Part shown: in pieces, positions 27,868 through 36,919 of the stretch
How the letters are laid out: the number at the start of each line of letters is the position of its first letter
How positions within the stretch are numbered: position 1 is the stretch's first letter
Source: Pseudomonas shirazensis
Lineage (GTDB): Bacteria > Pseudomonadota > Gammaproteobacteria > Pseudomonadales > Pseudomonadaceae
NCBI RefSeq assembly: GCF_014268785.2
Contig: NZ_JABWRD020000001.1
Location: 819,001 to 883,000 of the forward strand
Length of the DNA stretch: 64,000 bases
Direction: 5' to 3'
Position numbers and translations under genes: made by a program
The notes under the pieces: model-generated
What the model saw: only the letters and a program-made list of their open reading frames with translations
What the model was told of the DNA's origin: nothing
Database searches by the model: none

Positions 27868-28680
27868 TCAGGCCAGCTCTAGCCAGATCGGCGCGTGATC
27901 GGAAGGTTTTTCCATGCCGCGCAGGTCATAGTCAACACCAGCGTCCTTGAGTCGTGGCAGCAAGCCACTCGAAGCCATGATCAGATCAATGCGCAGACCG
28001 CGCTTGGGCTGGTCTTCAAAGCCGCGGCTGCGGTAGTCGAACCAGCTGAAACGGTCGCTGACCTGCGGGTTCAGGTAGCGGAAGCTGTCGACCAGGCCCC
28101 AGTCCTTAAGACGCTGCATCCACTCACGCTCCTCTGGCAGGAAACTGCATTTGCCAGTCTTCAGCCAGCGCTTGGCGTTGTCAGCGCCGATGCCAATGTC
28201 GCAATCTTCAGGCGAGATGTTGACGTCGCCCATCACGATCAGCGGCTGCTGATTATCGAACTGGCCTTTGAGCAGCACCTGCAGGTCGCTGTAGAAGCGC
28301 TGCTTGGCGGGGAACTTGGTGGGATGGTCGCGGCTTTCTCCCTGCGGGAAGTAGCCGTTCATGATGGTGATCGGGGTGCCGTTGGCGTCGGCGAAGGTGC
28401 CCCAGATGAAGCGCCGTTGGGCGTCCTCTTCGTCAGTGGCAAAACCTTTGTGCAGTGCCAGCGGCGCCTGGCGCGAGAGCAAGGCGACGCCATAGTGGCC
28501 CTTCTGGCCGTGGTAATGGACGTGGTAGCCCAAGGCTTGCACGTCAGCCAAGGGGAACTGCTCGTCACTGACTTTGGTTTCCTGCAGGCCGATAACGTCT
28601 GGCTGATGCTTCTCGATCAGCGCCGCCAGCTGATGCGGACGGGCGCGCAGGCCGTTGATGTTGAACGAGACGATCTTCAT
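27868..28680 (-). CDS. xthA: Exodeoxyribonuclease III
   Basis: A 270-residue AP endonuclease/3'-exonuclease of the exonuclease III family. Catalytic blocks are in order: FNINGLRAR at residue 6, GLQETK near 33, YGVALLSR near 63, [13 protein letters not shown] near 151, the FSWFDYRS loop near 210 and the C-terminal [10 protein letters not shown] carrying the catalytic histidine. It cleaves DNA at abasic sites and degrades 3' ends in base excision repair, using magnesium. It starts at MKIVSF, is divergent from the GNAT gene, and has a hairpin after its stop. Confidence 0.95.
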   Translation of the reverse strand: MKIVSFNINGLRARPHQLAALIEKHQPDVIGLQETKVSDEQFPLADVQALGYHVHYHGQKGHYGVALLSRQAPLALHKGFATDEEDAQRRFIWGTFADANGTPITIMNGYFPQGESRDHPTKFPAKQRFYSDLQVLLKGQFDNQQPLIVMGDVNISPEDCDIGIGADNAKRWLKTGKCSFLPEEREWMQRLKDWGLVDSFRYLNPQVSDRFSWFDYRSRGFEDQPKRGLRIDLIMASSGLLPRLKDAGVDYDLRGMEKPSDHAPIWLELA

Positions 28681-28841
28681 GGCGAGGCAACCCTGGTAAA
28701 ACTGCGGATGCTATCGAACATCGGCGCTCATCGCCAGCATGGTGGCGCTGCCTCAGGCCTGTTGACCTGCGCGCAGCGGTGAACCAACCCGCGCTGCCTC
28801 GCCTCCAAGGTGTACGTTCACTCCATGAAGGTTTAACTGCA

Positions 28842-29504
28842 ATGCCCGACGATATCCGCGCAACCGCTCGCACCTGTTTGCTCGACAAGGGCTACCGCCG
28901 CGAGGTGCGCGCAGTACTGTACGAAGTCTATCGGCAAGAGCCGACCGTTGCCTATCTGTTCGAGGCGCAGCGCCCTGGCTATGAACGGCGCCTGCGCGCC
29001 ATGATTCGGGCATGGGTCCGCCAGCACTTCTACCTGCAGCTACCGGCAGTGGGCCTGATGGTCGAAGACCGTCTGGCCGGGGTGGCGCTGATCGTGCCGC
29101 CACTGCGGCGCCTTGGCGTGGCTGACAGTTGGATGTGGCGCTTGCGCATGATCATCGGCACCGGCCTGCGCTGCACCCGCCGCTACCTGGATTATCAGGC
29201 AGCGTTGGTAGGGAGCTTGCCGTCAGATCAGGTACATATGCTGCCACTGCTGGGCGTGCACCCTGACTTCAGGAGTCAGCAGCACGCTGAGCAATTGTTA
29301 CAGGCTGTTCATGACTGGTGCGCCGAGGAGCCAGGCAGCCATGGTGTGGTGCTGGATACCGGCAATGCGCGTTATCTGGCGTTTTACAAGCTTCAGGGGT
29401 ATCAGGAGATTGGCGAAATAGCTATAGGTCCAGTCACTGAGCGGGTGTTCTTTCATCCCAATCCTTTGTCATCCAGATCAGTAACAGCGGGACCTGCCAG
29501 GTAG
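28842..29504 (+). CDS. GNAT family N-acetyltransferase
   Basis: A 220-residue protein with the GNAT fold in its C-terminal half. MLPLLGVHPDFRSQQHAEQL is the acetyl-CoA pyrophosphate-binding motif A, in which the usual Q/RxxGxG/A is degenerate (RSQQHA), and VVLDTGNARYLAFYKLQGY is motif B. The N-terminal part (LFEAQRPGYERRLRAMIRAW) is seen in related Pseudomonas acyltransferase-like proteins. The acceptor is unknown and the altered motif A could mean weak or changed cofactor use. The start is the ATG at 28842 (MPDDIRATA), preferred to an in-frame ATG at 28779 because GAAGG precedes it. Confidence 0.8.
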   Translation: MPDDIRATARTCLLDKGYRREVRAVLYEVYRQEPTVAYLFEAQRPGYERRLRAMIRAWVRQHFYLQLPAVGLMVEDRLAGVALIVPPLRRLGVADSWMWRLRMIIGTGLRCTRRYLDYQAALVGSLPSDQVHMLPLLGVHPDFRSQQHAEQLLQAVHDWCAEEPGSHGVVLDTGNARYLAFYKLQGYQEIGEIAIGPVTERVFFHPNPLSSRSVTAGPAR

Positions 29505-29535
29505 ACGGCTCCTTTGCGCGCCAAGCTCTGGTAGC

Positions 29536-31287
29536 ATGCGCGGCATGACGTATTCAGGAAGATTGACCTGGGGCCTGATCATCCTGGCCGCCAGCAGCAC
29601 AGTATGGGCCCAGAGCGAACTGCTGGTGCGGGTCAAACCCGCCAACAAGGCGCTCAAGGCGAATGTCGAAGGCTATATTGGCAGCCTGGGAGACCGTGAC
29701 GAGGACGCGTTGCTGCGTTTCAGTCGCGGTGCCGAAGAGCAGGCGCGCAAAGCCGCGCAGGCACTTGGCTACTATCAGGCCCAGATCGACACCGAGGTCA
29801 AAGCGCCGACCGGGCCTGACCAGCATCCGCAATTGATCATTCGCATTGACCCCGGTGAGCCGGTGCGCTTGCGCAATGTCACTGTGCGCATCGAGGGCCC
29901 GGCCACCGAGCTGAAGAGTTTTCGTGTGCCTGATAGCGCCGCGCTGCGCCCAGGCGAACGCCTCAATCATGGTCTGTATGAAGACGCCAAGCGCCTGATC
30001 CAGAATCAGGCTTCGCGTTACGGTTTTTTCAAAGGGCGCTTTACCAGCCAGCGCCTGGCCGTAGATCCGCAGGCCGGCGTTGCCGACATCGAACTGGTGT
30101 ATCAAAGCGGGCCACGCTTCCAGCTTGGCGCCGTGCACTTTGCCGGCGACACGCCGCTGGATCAGGACCTGCTCCAGCGCATGGTGCCGTTCAAGGCCGG
30201 TACGCCCTATGATTCCGAGCTCATCGCCGAACTCAACAACGACCTGCAATCAAGCGGCTATTTCGAAGGCGTGCGGGTCGATGCGGCGCCCACCGCTGCG
30301 GTGGGCGAACAGATCCCGGTCGAGGTCAGCCTGGATACCCGCAAACCACGCACCATGGGCCTGGGCCTGGGCTTCTCGACCGACGTTGGCCCGCGCGGCA
30401 AGGCCAACTGGACACGCCATTGGGTCAACCCGCAGGGTCACAGCTATGGTTGGGAAACCGAACTGTCGGCGCCGCGGCAGAACGTCGGCCTGTGGTATGA
30501 CATACCGCTGGATCCGCCACTGACCGACAAACTGCGCTTCGCCGGTGGCTACCAGAATGAAGAGATCGCAGGCACCGATACCCTCAGCAAGCTGCTCACC
30601 GTTGGCCCTGAATGGCACAGCAAGCTGCCCAGCGGCTGGCAGCGGGTGGTGTCGCTCAAGTATCAGCGCGAAGAGTACAAGCTGGGGGATGACTCCGGTT
30701 TGAGCAAGCTGCTGATGCCTGGGGTAAGTTACTCGTACCTGCGCAGTGACAACCGCATCGACCCGCACAATGGTTACCGTCTGCAGTTCGATGTGCAGGT
30801 GGCCAAGGAAGGGCTGATGTCTGACACCAACCTGCTACACGGCAACGTCCTGCTCAAGGGCCTGACTACCCTGGGCCAGAATCACCGGCTGCTCGGCCGG
30901 CTGCAATTCGGTGGCAGCGCCACCAACAGCTATCAGAGCAAGATTCCACCCTCGTTGCGCTTCTTCGCCGGTGGCGACCAAAGCGTGCGTGGTTACGACT
31001 ATCAGACCCTGTCTCCGAAAAACAGCGACGGCGACCGTATTGGTGGCCGCTACATGGTGGCCGGTAGCGCCGAATACCAGTATTCGGTGGCCGAGAAGTG
31101 GCGTATCGCGACCTTTGTCGATCAAGGCAACTCGTTCAACTCGCTGGATCTGCCCAGCCTGAAAACCGGCGTCGGTGTCGGCGTACGTTGGGTGTCGCCG
31201 GTCGGGCCATTGCGCCTGGACCTGGCCAAGGCACTGGACGACGACGGCGGCATCCGCCTGCACTTCTCGATGGGGCCTGAGCTGTGA
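29536..31287 (+). CDS. tamA: Translocation and assembly module outer-membrane subunit TamA
   Basis: A 583-residue Omp85-family protein. A signal peptide ends near residue 25 (ASSTVWA-QSE), three POTRA domains occupy about residues 27-265 (the third contains FQLGAVHFAGDTPLDQDLL) and a 16-strand barrel follows. The FFAGGDQSVRGYDY block is the conserved VRGY/F tetrad in the inward loop, and FSMGPEL ends the chain. With TamB it moves lipids or autotransporters between the membranes. Two ATGs are possible (29536 and 29545) and neither has a strong ribosome site. Its stop overlaps the GTG start of tamB, the standard arrangement. Confidence 0.93.
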   Translation: MRGMTYSGRLTWGLIILAASSTVWAQSELLVRVKPANKALKANVEGYIGSLGDRDEDALLRFSRGAEEQARKAAQALGYYQAQIDTEVKAPTGPDQHPQLIIRIDPGEPVRLRNVTVRIEGPATELKSFRVPDSAALRPGERLNHGLYEDAKRLIQNQASRYGFFKGRFTSQRLAVDPQAGVADIELVYQSGPRFQLGAVHFAGDTPLDQDLLQRMVPFKAGTPYDSELIAELNNDLQSSGYFEGVRVDAAPTAAVGEQIPVEVSLDTRKPRTMGLGLGFSTDVGPRGKANWTRHWVNPQGHSYGWETELSAPRQNVGLWYDIPLDPPLTDKLRFAGGYQNEEIAGTDTLSKLLTVGPEWHSKLPSGWQRVVSLKYQREEYKLGDDSGLSKLLMPGVSYSYLRSDNRIDPHNGYRLQFDVQVAKEGLMSDTNLLHGNVLLKGLTTLGQNHRLLGRLQFGGSATNSYQSKIPPSLRFFAGGDQSVRGYDYQTLSPKNSDGDRIGGRYMVAGSAEYQYSVAEKWRIATFVDQGNSFNSLDLPSLKTGVGVGVRWVSPVGPLRLDLAKALDDDGGIRLHFSMGPEL

Positions 31288-34200
31288 CGCGTGCTTTGAA
31301 GTACATATTAATCAGTCTGCTGGGCTTTGCGCTGCTGATCGCACTGAGTCTGAGCCTGCTATTGGGCACGCAAGTCGGTAGCCGCTGGGCGCTGGGCCTG
31401 GTGCCAGGGCTGGCGGTCGACGACTTCCAGGGCCAGCTTGGCAGTAACTGGCAGGCCAGTCGCTTGAGTTGGGACGACGGCGCCAGCCGGGTCGAGGTGC
31501 AGGCACCGCAGTTGAGCTGGTCGCCGCTGTGCCTGCTGCGGGCCACTCTGTGTATCAAGCGCCTGCAGGCTGAGCGCATCGACATGGCATTTGCCGCCAG
31601 TGAAACCGTAGCCGACAACAACCCGCTGCAGTTGCCGACGCTGCGCCTGCCAGTGGCTATCGAACTGGGCGAAGTGAAACTTGGCCAACTGCGCCTGGAT
31701 GGCAGTGACCTGCTGGGTGACCTGCAGCTTGCGGCGCACTGGAGCAACAATGGCCTGCGCATCGATACCTTGCAGTTGCAACGCGATGACCTGCATGTGA
31801 GCGTGCAGGGCGACGTGCAGCCTGAGGGCGACTGGCCAGTGCAACTGACTGGCAGCGTGCAGCTGCCGCCGGTAGAGGGGCAGGCCTGGCAACTGGCGCT
31901 GAATGCCACCGGCGAGCTGCAGAAGACACTCAATCTGGACGCAACCAGCACCGGCTACCTGAACGCCCGCCTTACCGGTGAACTCCAGGCTTTGGCGGAG
32001 CACCTGCCAGCCAGACTGCGGCTTGAGTCGGCCGCCTTCAAGCCGGTTGCGACGCTGCCGGATACCTTGCAGCTCGAGCAAATCAAGCTGGATGCCGTGG
32101 GCAATCTGGACAAGGGCTACCAGCTCTCCGGCTCGGCCAATCTGCCGGCCGAGCAGGGGCCTATAGGTCTGCTGTTGGCGGGCAAGGTCGACGCCAAAGG
32201 CGCCCGACTGGATGCTTTGGACCTGAACGCCAGCGACAGCCAACGGCTCAAACTGCAAGCCAATGCCGACTGGCAGCAGGGGCTGATTGCCGATGCCAAA
32301 GTCGATTGGCAGGACTTCCCGTGGCTGCGTCTGTATCCGCTTGAAGAAGCGCCGCAAGTGGTGCTCAAACGGTTGACTGCGGATGTACAGTACCGCGATG
32401 GCAACTATCAAGGTTCGTTCAAGGGTGATCTGGACGGCCCGGCCGGTGCATTCAATTTGAGTAGCCCGTTCGAGGGCGACTTGAGCCAGGTACGCCTGCC
32501 GCAATTACTGCTCAGCGCAGGGCAGGGCAAAGCTGCCGGCAGCGTCATCGTCGGTTTTGCCGAGAAGATCAGTTGGGACGTCGACCTGCAGCTTTCAGCG
32601 CTCGATCCAGCCTACTGGCTTGCCGAGCTGCCAGGCACGCTCGCCGGGCCTCTGCGCAGCAAGGGCGAACTGCACAACGAGCGCCTGCAACTGAGCGCCT
32701 TGCTCGACCTCAAAGGCCGCTTGCGCGGTCAACCAGCAGTGCTCAAGGCCGAGGCCGAGGGGGCCGGCGACAGCTGGACACTTGGCGCCCTGGCCATCCA
32801 ATTGGGCGACAACCGCATCAACGGCAGCGGTAGCCTGCAGCAGCGCCTGGCCGGCCGGATCGATCTGGATATGCCGCGCCTTGGCCAGCTGTGGCCCCGC
32901 TTGCAGGGCCAGGTCAAAGGTCGCCTCGACCTCGCCGGCACCCTGCAAGCGCCGCAGGGCACTTTGAGTGTGCAGGGGCAGCAACTGGCTCAGGCAGACA
33001 ACCGTGTACAACGACTTGATCTCGATGCCCGGCTGGACAGCGCCCAGCGCGGCCAACTCACCCTCAAAGCGGGCAATATTCGTCTGGGCGAGACTTCGCT
33101 TGGCGATCTGAACATTGCCGGCAAAGGCGATATTCGCCAGCAGGCCGTGACGCTGGCGCTGGCGGGCCCGCAGCTCAAGCTCGACCTGGCTGCCGACGGC
33201 CAACTGGCCAAGGGTGACTGGCGTGGTCGTCTTGCCAGCGGTCGGATTCAAGCTGGCGGGCAGGACTGGCAGTTGCAGGCGCCGGCCCGTTTGCAGCGCT
33301 TGGCCAACGGTCAGCTGGATTTCGGTGCCCATTGCTGGCGCTCGGGCCAGGCCAGTCTGTGTGGCGAAGACCAGCGCCTGGCGCCGGAGCCGCGACTGCG
33401 TTACCACCTCAAGCAGTTCCCGATCGAGAGCCTGGCACAGTGGATGCCAAAGGACTTCGCCTGGCAGGGGCAGCTCAATGCCGATATCAATCTGGATATT
33501 CCTGCCGCCGGACCCAAAGGCACGATACGTGTGGATGCCAGTGGCGGCACCTTGCGCGTGCGCGATGGTCAGCGGTGGCTGGATTTCCCGTACCAGGTCC
33601 TGCGCCTGGACAGTACGCTCAATCCGCGTCGCATCGACACGGTGCTGAACTTCCGCGGCGAGCGCCTTGGCGAGCTCGCGCTGACAACCCGTCTCGACCC
33701 GTTGGGCAAGGACAAGCCGCTGTCTGGCGATTTTCGTCTGAGCGGGCTCGACCTGGCGATCGCGCGGCCATTCGTGCCAATGGTCGAGCGCCTTGCCGGG
33801 CAGCTCAACGGCAGCGGCCGTTTGTCTGGCTCTTTGCTTGCACCGCAAGTCAATGGCACTCTGGCCCTCACTGGCGGCGAAGTCAGCGGTGCGCAGCTGC
33901 CGGTCAGCCTGCAGGATCTGTCGGTGCAGGCGCTGATTGCAGGGGAACAGGTTCAGTTGCAAGGAGGCTGGCGCAGCGGTACAGCCGGTCGCGCTCAGCT
34001 CAGCGGCAACCTGACCTGGGGCCAGGCGCTGGCGATGCAACTGCGCTTGCAGGGTCAGCAACTGCCAGTCACGGTCGAGCCTTATGCCACGTTGGAAGTA
34101 GCCCCTGACCTGACCATAAGCCTTGAAGGCGAACAGCTTGCGGTCAAGGGCAAGGTATTGGTACCCAAGGGTGCAATCACCGTACGTGAGCTTCCACCCT

Positions 34201-34958
34201 CCACGGTCAAAGTGTCCGACGATACGGTCATTATCGGCAATCAGACCGAACAGGGCACGCCGCCAATGGCCATCGCCATGGACGTCAATGTTGAGGTCGG
34301 CCAGGACAAACTGTCGTTCAATGGTTTTGGTCTGACGGCCAACTTGCGCGGGCACGTGCACATTGGTGACAACATGGATACCCGTGGCGAACTGAGCCTG
34401 GCCGATGGCCGGTATCGCGCCTACGGCCAGCGCCTGACAATCCGCCGTGCACGGCTGTTGTTCGCAGGTCCTATCGATCAGCCCTACCTGGATATCGAAG
34501 CGATTCGTCAGGTTGACGATGTGATTGCCGGTATTCGTCTGAGTGGCAGCGCTGAGCAGCCGACCACCCAGGTGTTCGCCGAGCCAGCGATGAGCCAGGA
34601 GCAGGCCTTGTCTTATCTGGTACTGGGGCGGCCGCTGGGTGGCTCCGGCGAAGACAACAACATGCTCGCCGAAGCAGCCCTGGGTCTGGGCCTTGCCGGC
34701 AGCGCCGGGCTCACTGGCAGCCTGGCGTCCAACCTGGGCATCGAGGACTTCCAGCTCGATACCGAAGGCTCGGGCAACACCACCAGCGTGGTCGCCAGTG
34801 GCAATCTGACCGAGCGCCTGAGCCTGCGTTATGGGGTGGGTGTATTCGAGCCGGCCAACACCATCGCTCTGCGGTACAAGCTGAGCAAGAAGGTATATCT
34901 GGAGGCGGCCAGTGGCTTGGCCAGCTCGTTGGATATCTTCTACAAACGCGACTTCTGA
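31284..34958 (+). CDS. tamB: Translocation and assembly module inner-membrane subunit TamB
   Basis: A 1224-residue AsmA-like protein with a GTG start overlapping the tamA stop (GTGA at 31284-31287). An N-terminal membrane anchor (ILISLLGFALLIALSLSLLL, residues 7-26) is followed by a very long periplasmic beta-rich region that forms a lipid-carrying groove. The C-terminal TamB domain (DUF490) carries MSQEQALSYLVLGRPLGG and ends in a phenylalanine. It bridges the inner membrane to TamA and is implicated in anterograde phospholipid transport and autotransporter assembly. Length is typical for the family. Confidence 0.94.
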   Translation: MTRALKYILISLLGFALLIALSLSLLLGTQVGSRWALGLVPGLAVDDFQGQLGSNWQASRLSWDDGASRVEVQAPQLSWSPLCLLRATLCIKRLQAERIDMAFAASETVADNNPLQLPTLRLPVAIELGEVKLGQLRLDGSDLLGDLQLAAHWSNNGLRIDTLQLQRDDLHVSVQGDVQPEGDWPVQLTGSVQLPPVEGQAWQLALNATGELQKTLNLDATSTGYLNARLTGELQALAEHLPARLRLESAAFKPVATLPDTLQLEQIKLDAVGNLDKGYQLSGSANLPAEQGPIGLLLAGKVDAKGARLDALDLNASDSQRLKLQANADWQQGLIADAKVDWQDFPWLRLYPLEEAPQVVLKRLTADVQYRDGNYQGSFKGDLDGPAGAFNLSSPFEGDLSQVRLPQLLLSAGQGKAAGSVIVGFAEKISWDVDLQLSALDPAYWLAELPGTLAGPLRSKGELHNERLQLSALLDLKGRLRGQPAVLKAEAEGAGDSWTLGALAIQLGDNRINGSGSLQQRLAGRIDLDMPRLGQLWPRLQGQVKGRLDLAGTLQAPQGTLSVQGQQLAQADNRVQRLDLDARLDSAQRGQLTLKAGNIRLGETSLGDLNIAGKGDIRQQAVTLALAGPQLKLDLAADGQLAKGDWRGRLASGRIQAGGQDWQLQAPARLQRLANGQLDFGAHCWRSGQASLCGEDQRLAPEPRLRYHLKQFPIESLAQWMPKDFAWQGQLNADINLDIPAAGPKGTIRVDASGGTLRVRDGQRWLDFPYQVLRLDSTLNPRRIDTVLNFRGERLGELALTTRLDPLGKDKPLSGDFRLSGLDLAIARPFVPMVERLAGQLNGSGRLSGSLLAPQVNGTLALTGGEVSGAQLPVSLQDLSVQALIAGEQVQLQGGWRSGTAGRAQLSGNLTWGQALAMQLRLQGQQLPVTVEPYATLEVAPDLTISLEGEQLAVKGKVLVPKGAITVRELPPSTVKVSDDTVIIGNQTEQGTPPMAIAMDVNVEVGQDKLSFNGFGLTANLRGHVHIGDNMDTRGELSLADGRYRAYGQRLTIRRARLLFAGPIDQPYLDIEAIRQVDDVIAGIRLSGSAEQPTTQVFAEPAMSQEQALSYLVLGRPLGGSGEDNNMLAEAALGLGLAGSAGLTGSLASNLGIEDFQLDTEGSGNTTSVVASGNLTERLSLRYGVGVFEPANTIALRYKLSKKVYLEAASGLASSLDIFYKRDF

Positions 34959-34967
34959 TCGAGAGGG

Positions 34968-35543
34968 TCAGCGTACGCTGGCCGCCTCGACATATTCGTT
35001 GCTGTCTGCTCCAGGTGGCTGCGGGTTGTCGCGCGGCGTGGGTACGATGAGGTTGGTGTATTGCTCGATCAGACGATTGAGCGCCTCAGGCGGCTCGCAT
35101 GCCTGGAACTGCATGCGGATCTGCACTTCGTCCGGGTCGCGGCCATCGCCGCGGCGTGCTTGTGCTCCAATGCTGACCTTGAAGCGAGCGCACGCATGCG
35201 CATCGGCCGCTTCGGCCAGCGCAGTTTTTATCTCTGTGCTCCTTACCCGGACCGAAAGGTCCACCTGCATACGCTCCAGGGCCAGGCCCTTGGGCGCCAC
35301 CAAGGTAATCAGCGGCACCCTGATCATGTGCTGACCATCCATGGCTACCTCGACCATTTTGGCTTTCATCGGTGCGCCGAGGGCGTCGGGGTCATGATCG
35401 AAAAACTGATCGAACAGGGTGATGTACTGCTGGGCGATCAAGCTGTTGGTGGCGGCAGCGGCTTCCTGCAGGCCGCGGGTGATGTCGCGCAGGTCACTGC
35501 AGAGCATGGGCGCGGGCGGGGTAGGGGTGTCATCCAAGTTCAT
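34968..35543 (-). CDS. DUF2589 domain protein, second of two paralogues
   Basis: A 191-residue protein with no signal peptide or membrane helix. Its centre (MKAKMVEVAMDGQHMIRVPL, then LALERMQVDLSVRVRSTE) and the PPEALNRLIEQY block near the C-terminus match the neighbour at 35608 and the DUF2589 family as I recall it. A predicted helical N-terminus is followed by beta-sheet. No enzymatic motif is visible. The start is the ATG at 35543 with GAGGAG seven bases before it; longer in-frame starts lack one. It is last in a Mor-DUF2589-DUF2589 unit and convergent with tamB. Function is unknown. Confidence 0.75.
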   Translation of the reverse strand: MNLDDTPTPPAPMLCSDLRDITRGLQEAAAATNSLIAQQYITLFDQFFDHDPDALGAPMKAKMVEVAMDGQHMIRVPLITLVAPKGLALERMQVDLSVRVRSTEIKTALAEAADAHACARFKVSIGAQARRGDGRDPDEVQIRMQFQACEPPEALNRLIEQYTNLIVPTPRDNPQPPGADSNEYVEAASVR

Positions 35544-35607
35544 CGCTCCTCTAGGCGGCAAGCCCGCCATCAAGGCCGGGCTCTGGATTCACGGCAGGGC
35601 GTTGCAG

Positions 35608-36237
35608 TCATGCCTGCTCGACAGGCGGCAGGGTGTCGTCCTGGGAGATGTCGCCAGGGTTGCGTGCGTTTGCCGAAGGCAGAAGGCTCGGCCTGGTCGC
35701 TGCTTCGGTCAAAAAGTCGATCACCCGCATCATCGCCTCCGGTGGATCCTGGCGGCGGACGGTTGTGTTGAACGCGTAGCGGGCGCGGGTATCGGTCTTG
35801 CGTACCTGAGTCGACTTCTGGCTGACGCTACCTTTGACTTCAAGCTTGAACGGGCCCCAGCCGAGGCTACCAGTGAGGCTGGCGTCGCGCTCGGTGGAGG
35901 TGCTCAGTTCAGCCATCTGGCTGATGGTGATCTCGAACTCGACCCGACCTTCTTCGATAACGATGTTGGGGTGGGTGACGGCGGCCAGCAACGGCACTTT
36001 CAGGCTCTTTTGCACTACGCCCTGGTATTCACCGTCTGCGCCGACCAGCGTTTCGTCGTAGTCGATCTGGATCGCGACCGCCTTGCCATTCTGAATGCAT
36101 ACACCCATCAGGAAGTCTGCGTAGGCTTTGCTGGCGCTGATCTGGGCCTGGATCATCGCCTGTAATGGTGCGGAAATCATGCGGTCCATGGGCAGGGCGT
36201 TGATGACCGAGCCGACCAGTGTGGGATCAATAGACAT
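35608..36237 (-). CDS. DUF2589 domain protein, first of two paralogues
   Basis: A 209-residue protein without signal peptide. It starts MSIDPTLVGSVINALPMDRM and carries a helical N-terminal segment (ISAPLQAMIQAQISASKAYADFL). A beta-rich core follows (IQIDYDETLVG, VPLLAAVTHPNIVIEEG, VEFEITISQMAEL), then a conserved RRQDPPEAMMRVIDFL. The last block corresponds to PPEALNRLIEQY in the gene after it, which shows the two are homologous. AAGGAG supports the ATG at 36237. It follows the Mor-type activator gene by 21 bases, so the three are likely one transcript. The biochemical role of DUF2589 is not known to me; the duplicated pair suggests a heteromeric complex. Confidence 0.75.
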   Translation of the reverse strand: MSIDPTLVGSVINALPMDRMISAPLQAMIQAQISASKAYADFLMGVCIQNGKAVAIQIDYDETLVGADGEYQGVVQKSLKVPLLAAVTHPNIVIEEGRVEFEITISQMAELSTSTERDASLTGSLGWGPFKLEVKGSVSQKSTQVRKTDTRARYAFNTTVRRQDPPEAMMRVIDFLTEAATRPSLLPSANARNPGDISQDDTLPPVEQA

Positions 36238-36258
36238 TATCAAGCTCCTTGGCTAGCA

Positions 36259-36648
36259 CTAGGGGTGCTCAGCGGGCGTGGTTTCTTGACGGCGAATGTT
36301 GCCGATTTGGCGCAGGCTCAACCCGTACTTGTCGGCCAGCAGGCTGCGCGAGAGGCCATCGGCGCTCTCTTGCTGAATCTGCAAGTTGCGCAGTTGGCGC
36401 AGGAAGTGGTCGGCCTTGGGAATCTCCAGGGCAACCCCGGCGAAGCGCTTTATCAACGCGTCCAGGGCTGCGCCTGGAAGCACTTCTGCAAGCTTGGTGC
36501 GGTCGCGATGCTTGGGAATGTACTTGGGGCGCCCACCATAGGCGCAGGTCAGGTTGTAGGCATTTTCGATGCCGATACACTCAATGAGCGACTGAAGTGA
36601 GTGCGGCAGCAAGGCGATATCGATACGGCTGAAGTCTGGCGTTTGCAT
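36259..36648 (-). CDS. Mor-type transcriptional activator (phage Mu Mor/C family)
   Basis: A 129-residue DNA-binding protein. The N-terminal part (LPHSLQSLIECIGIENAYNL) resembles the Mor dimerisation region. GGRPKYIPKHRD follows, and a C-terminal helix-turn-helix (SRSLLADKYGLSLRQIGNIRR) is the Mor recognition motif. Mor and C of phage Mu bind as dimers to inverted repeats just upstream of -35 and recruit RNA polymerase. Here no other phage gene is near, so this is a domesticated or accessory regulator. It is first in a unit with two DUF2589 genes. GAGGGAG stands about eight bases before the ATG. A longer upstream open frame is not supported. Confidence 0.78.
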   Translation of the reverse strand: MQTPDFSRIDIALLPHSLQSLIECIGIENAYNLTCAYGGRPKYIPKHRDRTKLAEVLPGAALDALIKRFAGVALEIPKADHFLRQLRNLQIQQESADGLSRSLLADKYGLSLRQIGNIRRQETTPAEHP

Positions 36649-36770
36649 GTGTGTGGCTCCCTCGTGGGGTAATGGATTGCGCTGTGCGTGACCATGACTG
36701 GGTAGAACATGCCGGGGTTTTTGCCCCGTGGCGTGATTCGATTGTCGATGACCCGTGCAGGCAGTCCTAG

Positions 36771-36815
36771 GCGTCAAGCGAACCGATGTGTGTAGTTCCT
36801 GGGTGCGCTTGACGC
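36771..36815. repeat. 10-bp perfect inverted repeat with 25-base spacer upstream of the Mor-type gene
   Basis: GCGTCAAGCG (36771-36780) and CGCTTGACGC (36806-36815) are exact reverse complements. They lie 123-167 bases upstream of the Mor-type start, in a 271-base gap without a gene. A smaller hairpin, CGGGG-N6-CCCCG, is at 36713-36728 in the leader. The long repeat could be an operator or a hairpin/terminator for the gene at 36920. Confidence 0.5.
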
Positions 36816-36919
36816 AGGGATCGAGAGATTGGGGTGTAGGACTATGCAACAGGGCCCGCCTGTACGCCTTGAAACTTCTTGCTCCGCTGCCAGAACAGTT
36901 GCCATGGGTAGGGTTGCCC

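Noticed and set aside
32595..34361. 588-codon minus-strand frame across tamB
   Set aside because: Shadow of the tamB coding frame; glutamine/arginine-rich translation and no ribosome site.
36259..36648. Prophage suspected because of the Mor-type gene
   Set aside because: No integrase, portal, capsid, tail, lysis gene or attachment repeat is found nearby; flanking genes are core Pseudomonas genes.
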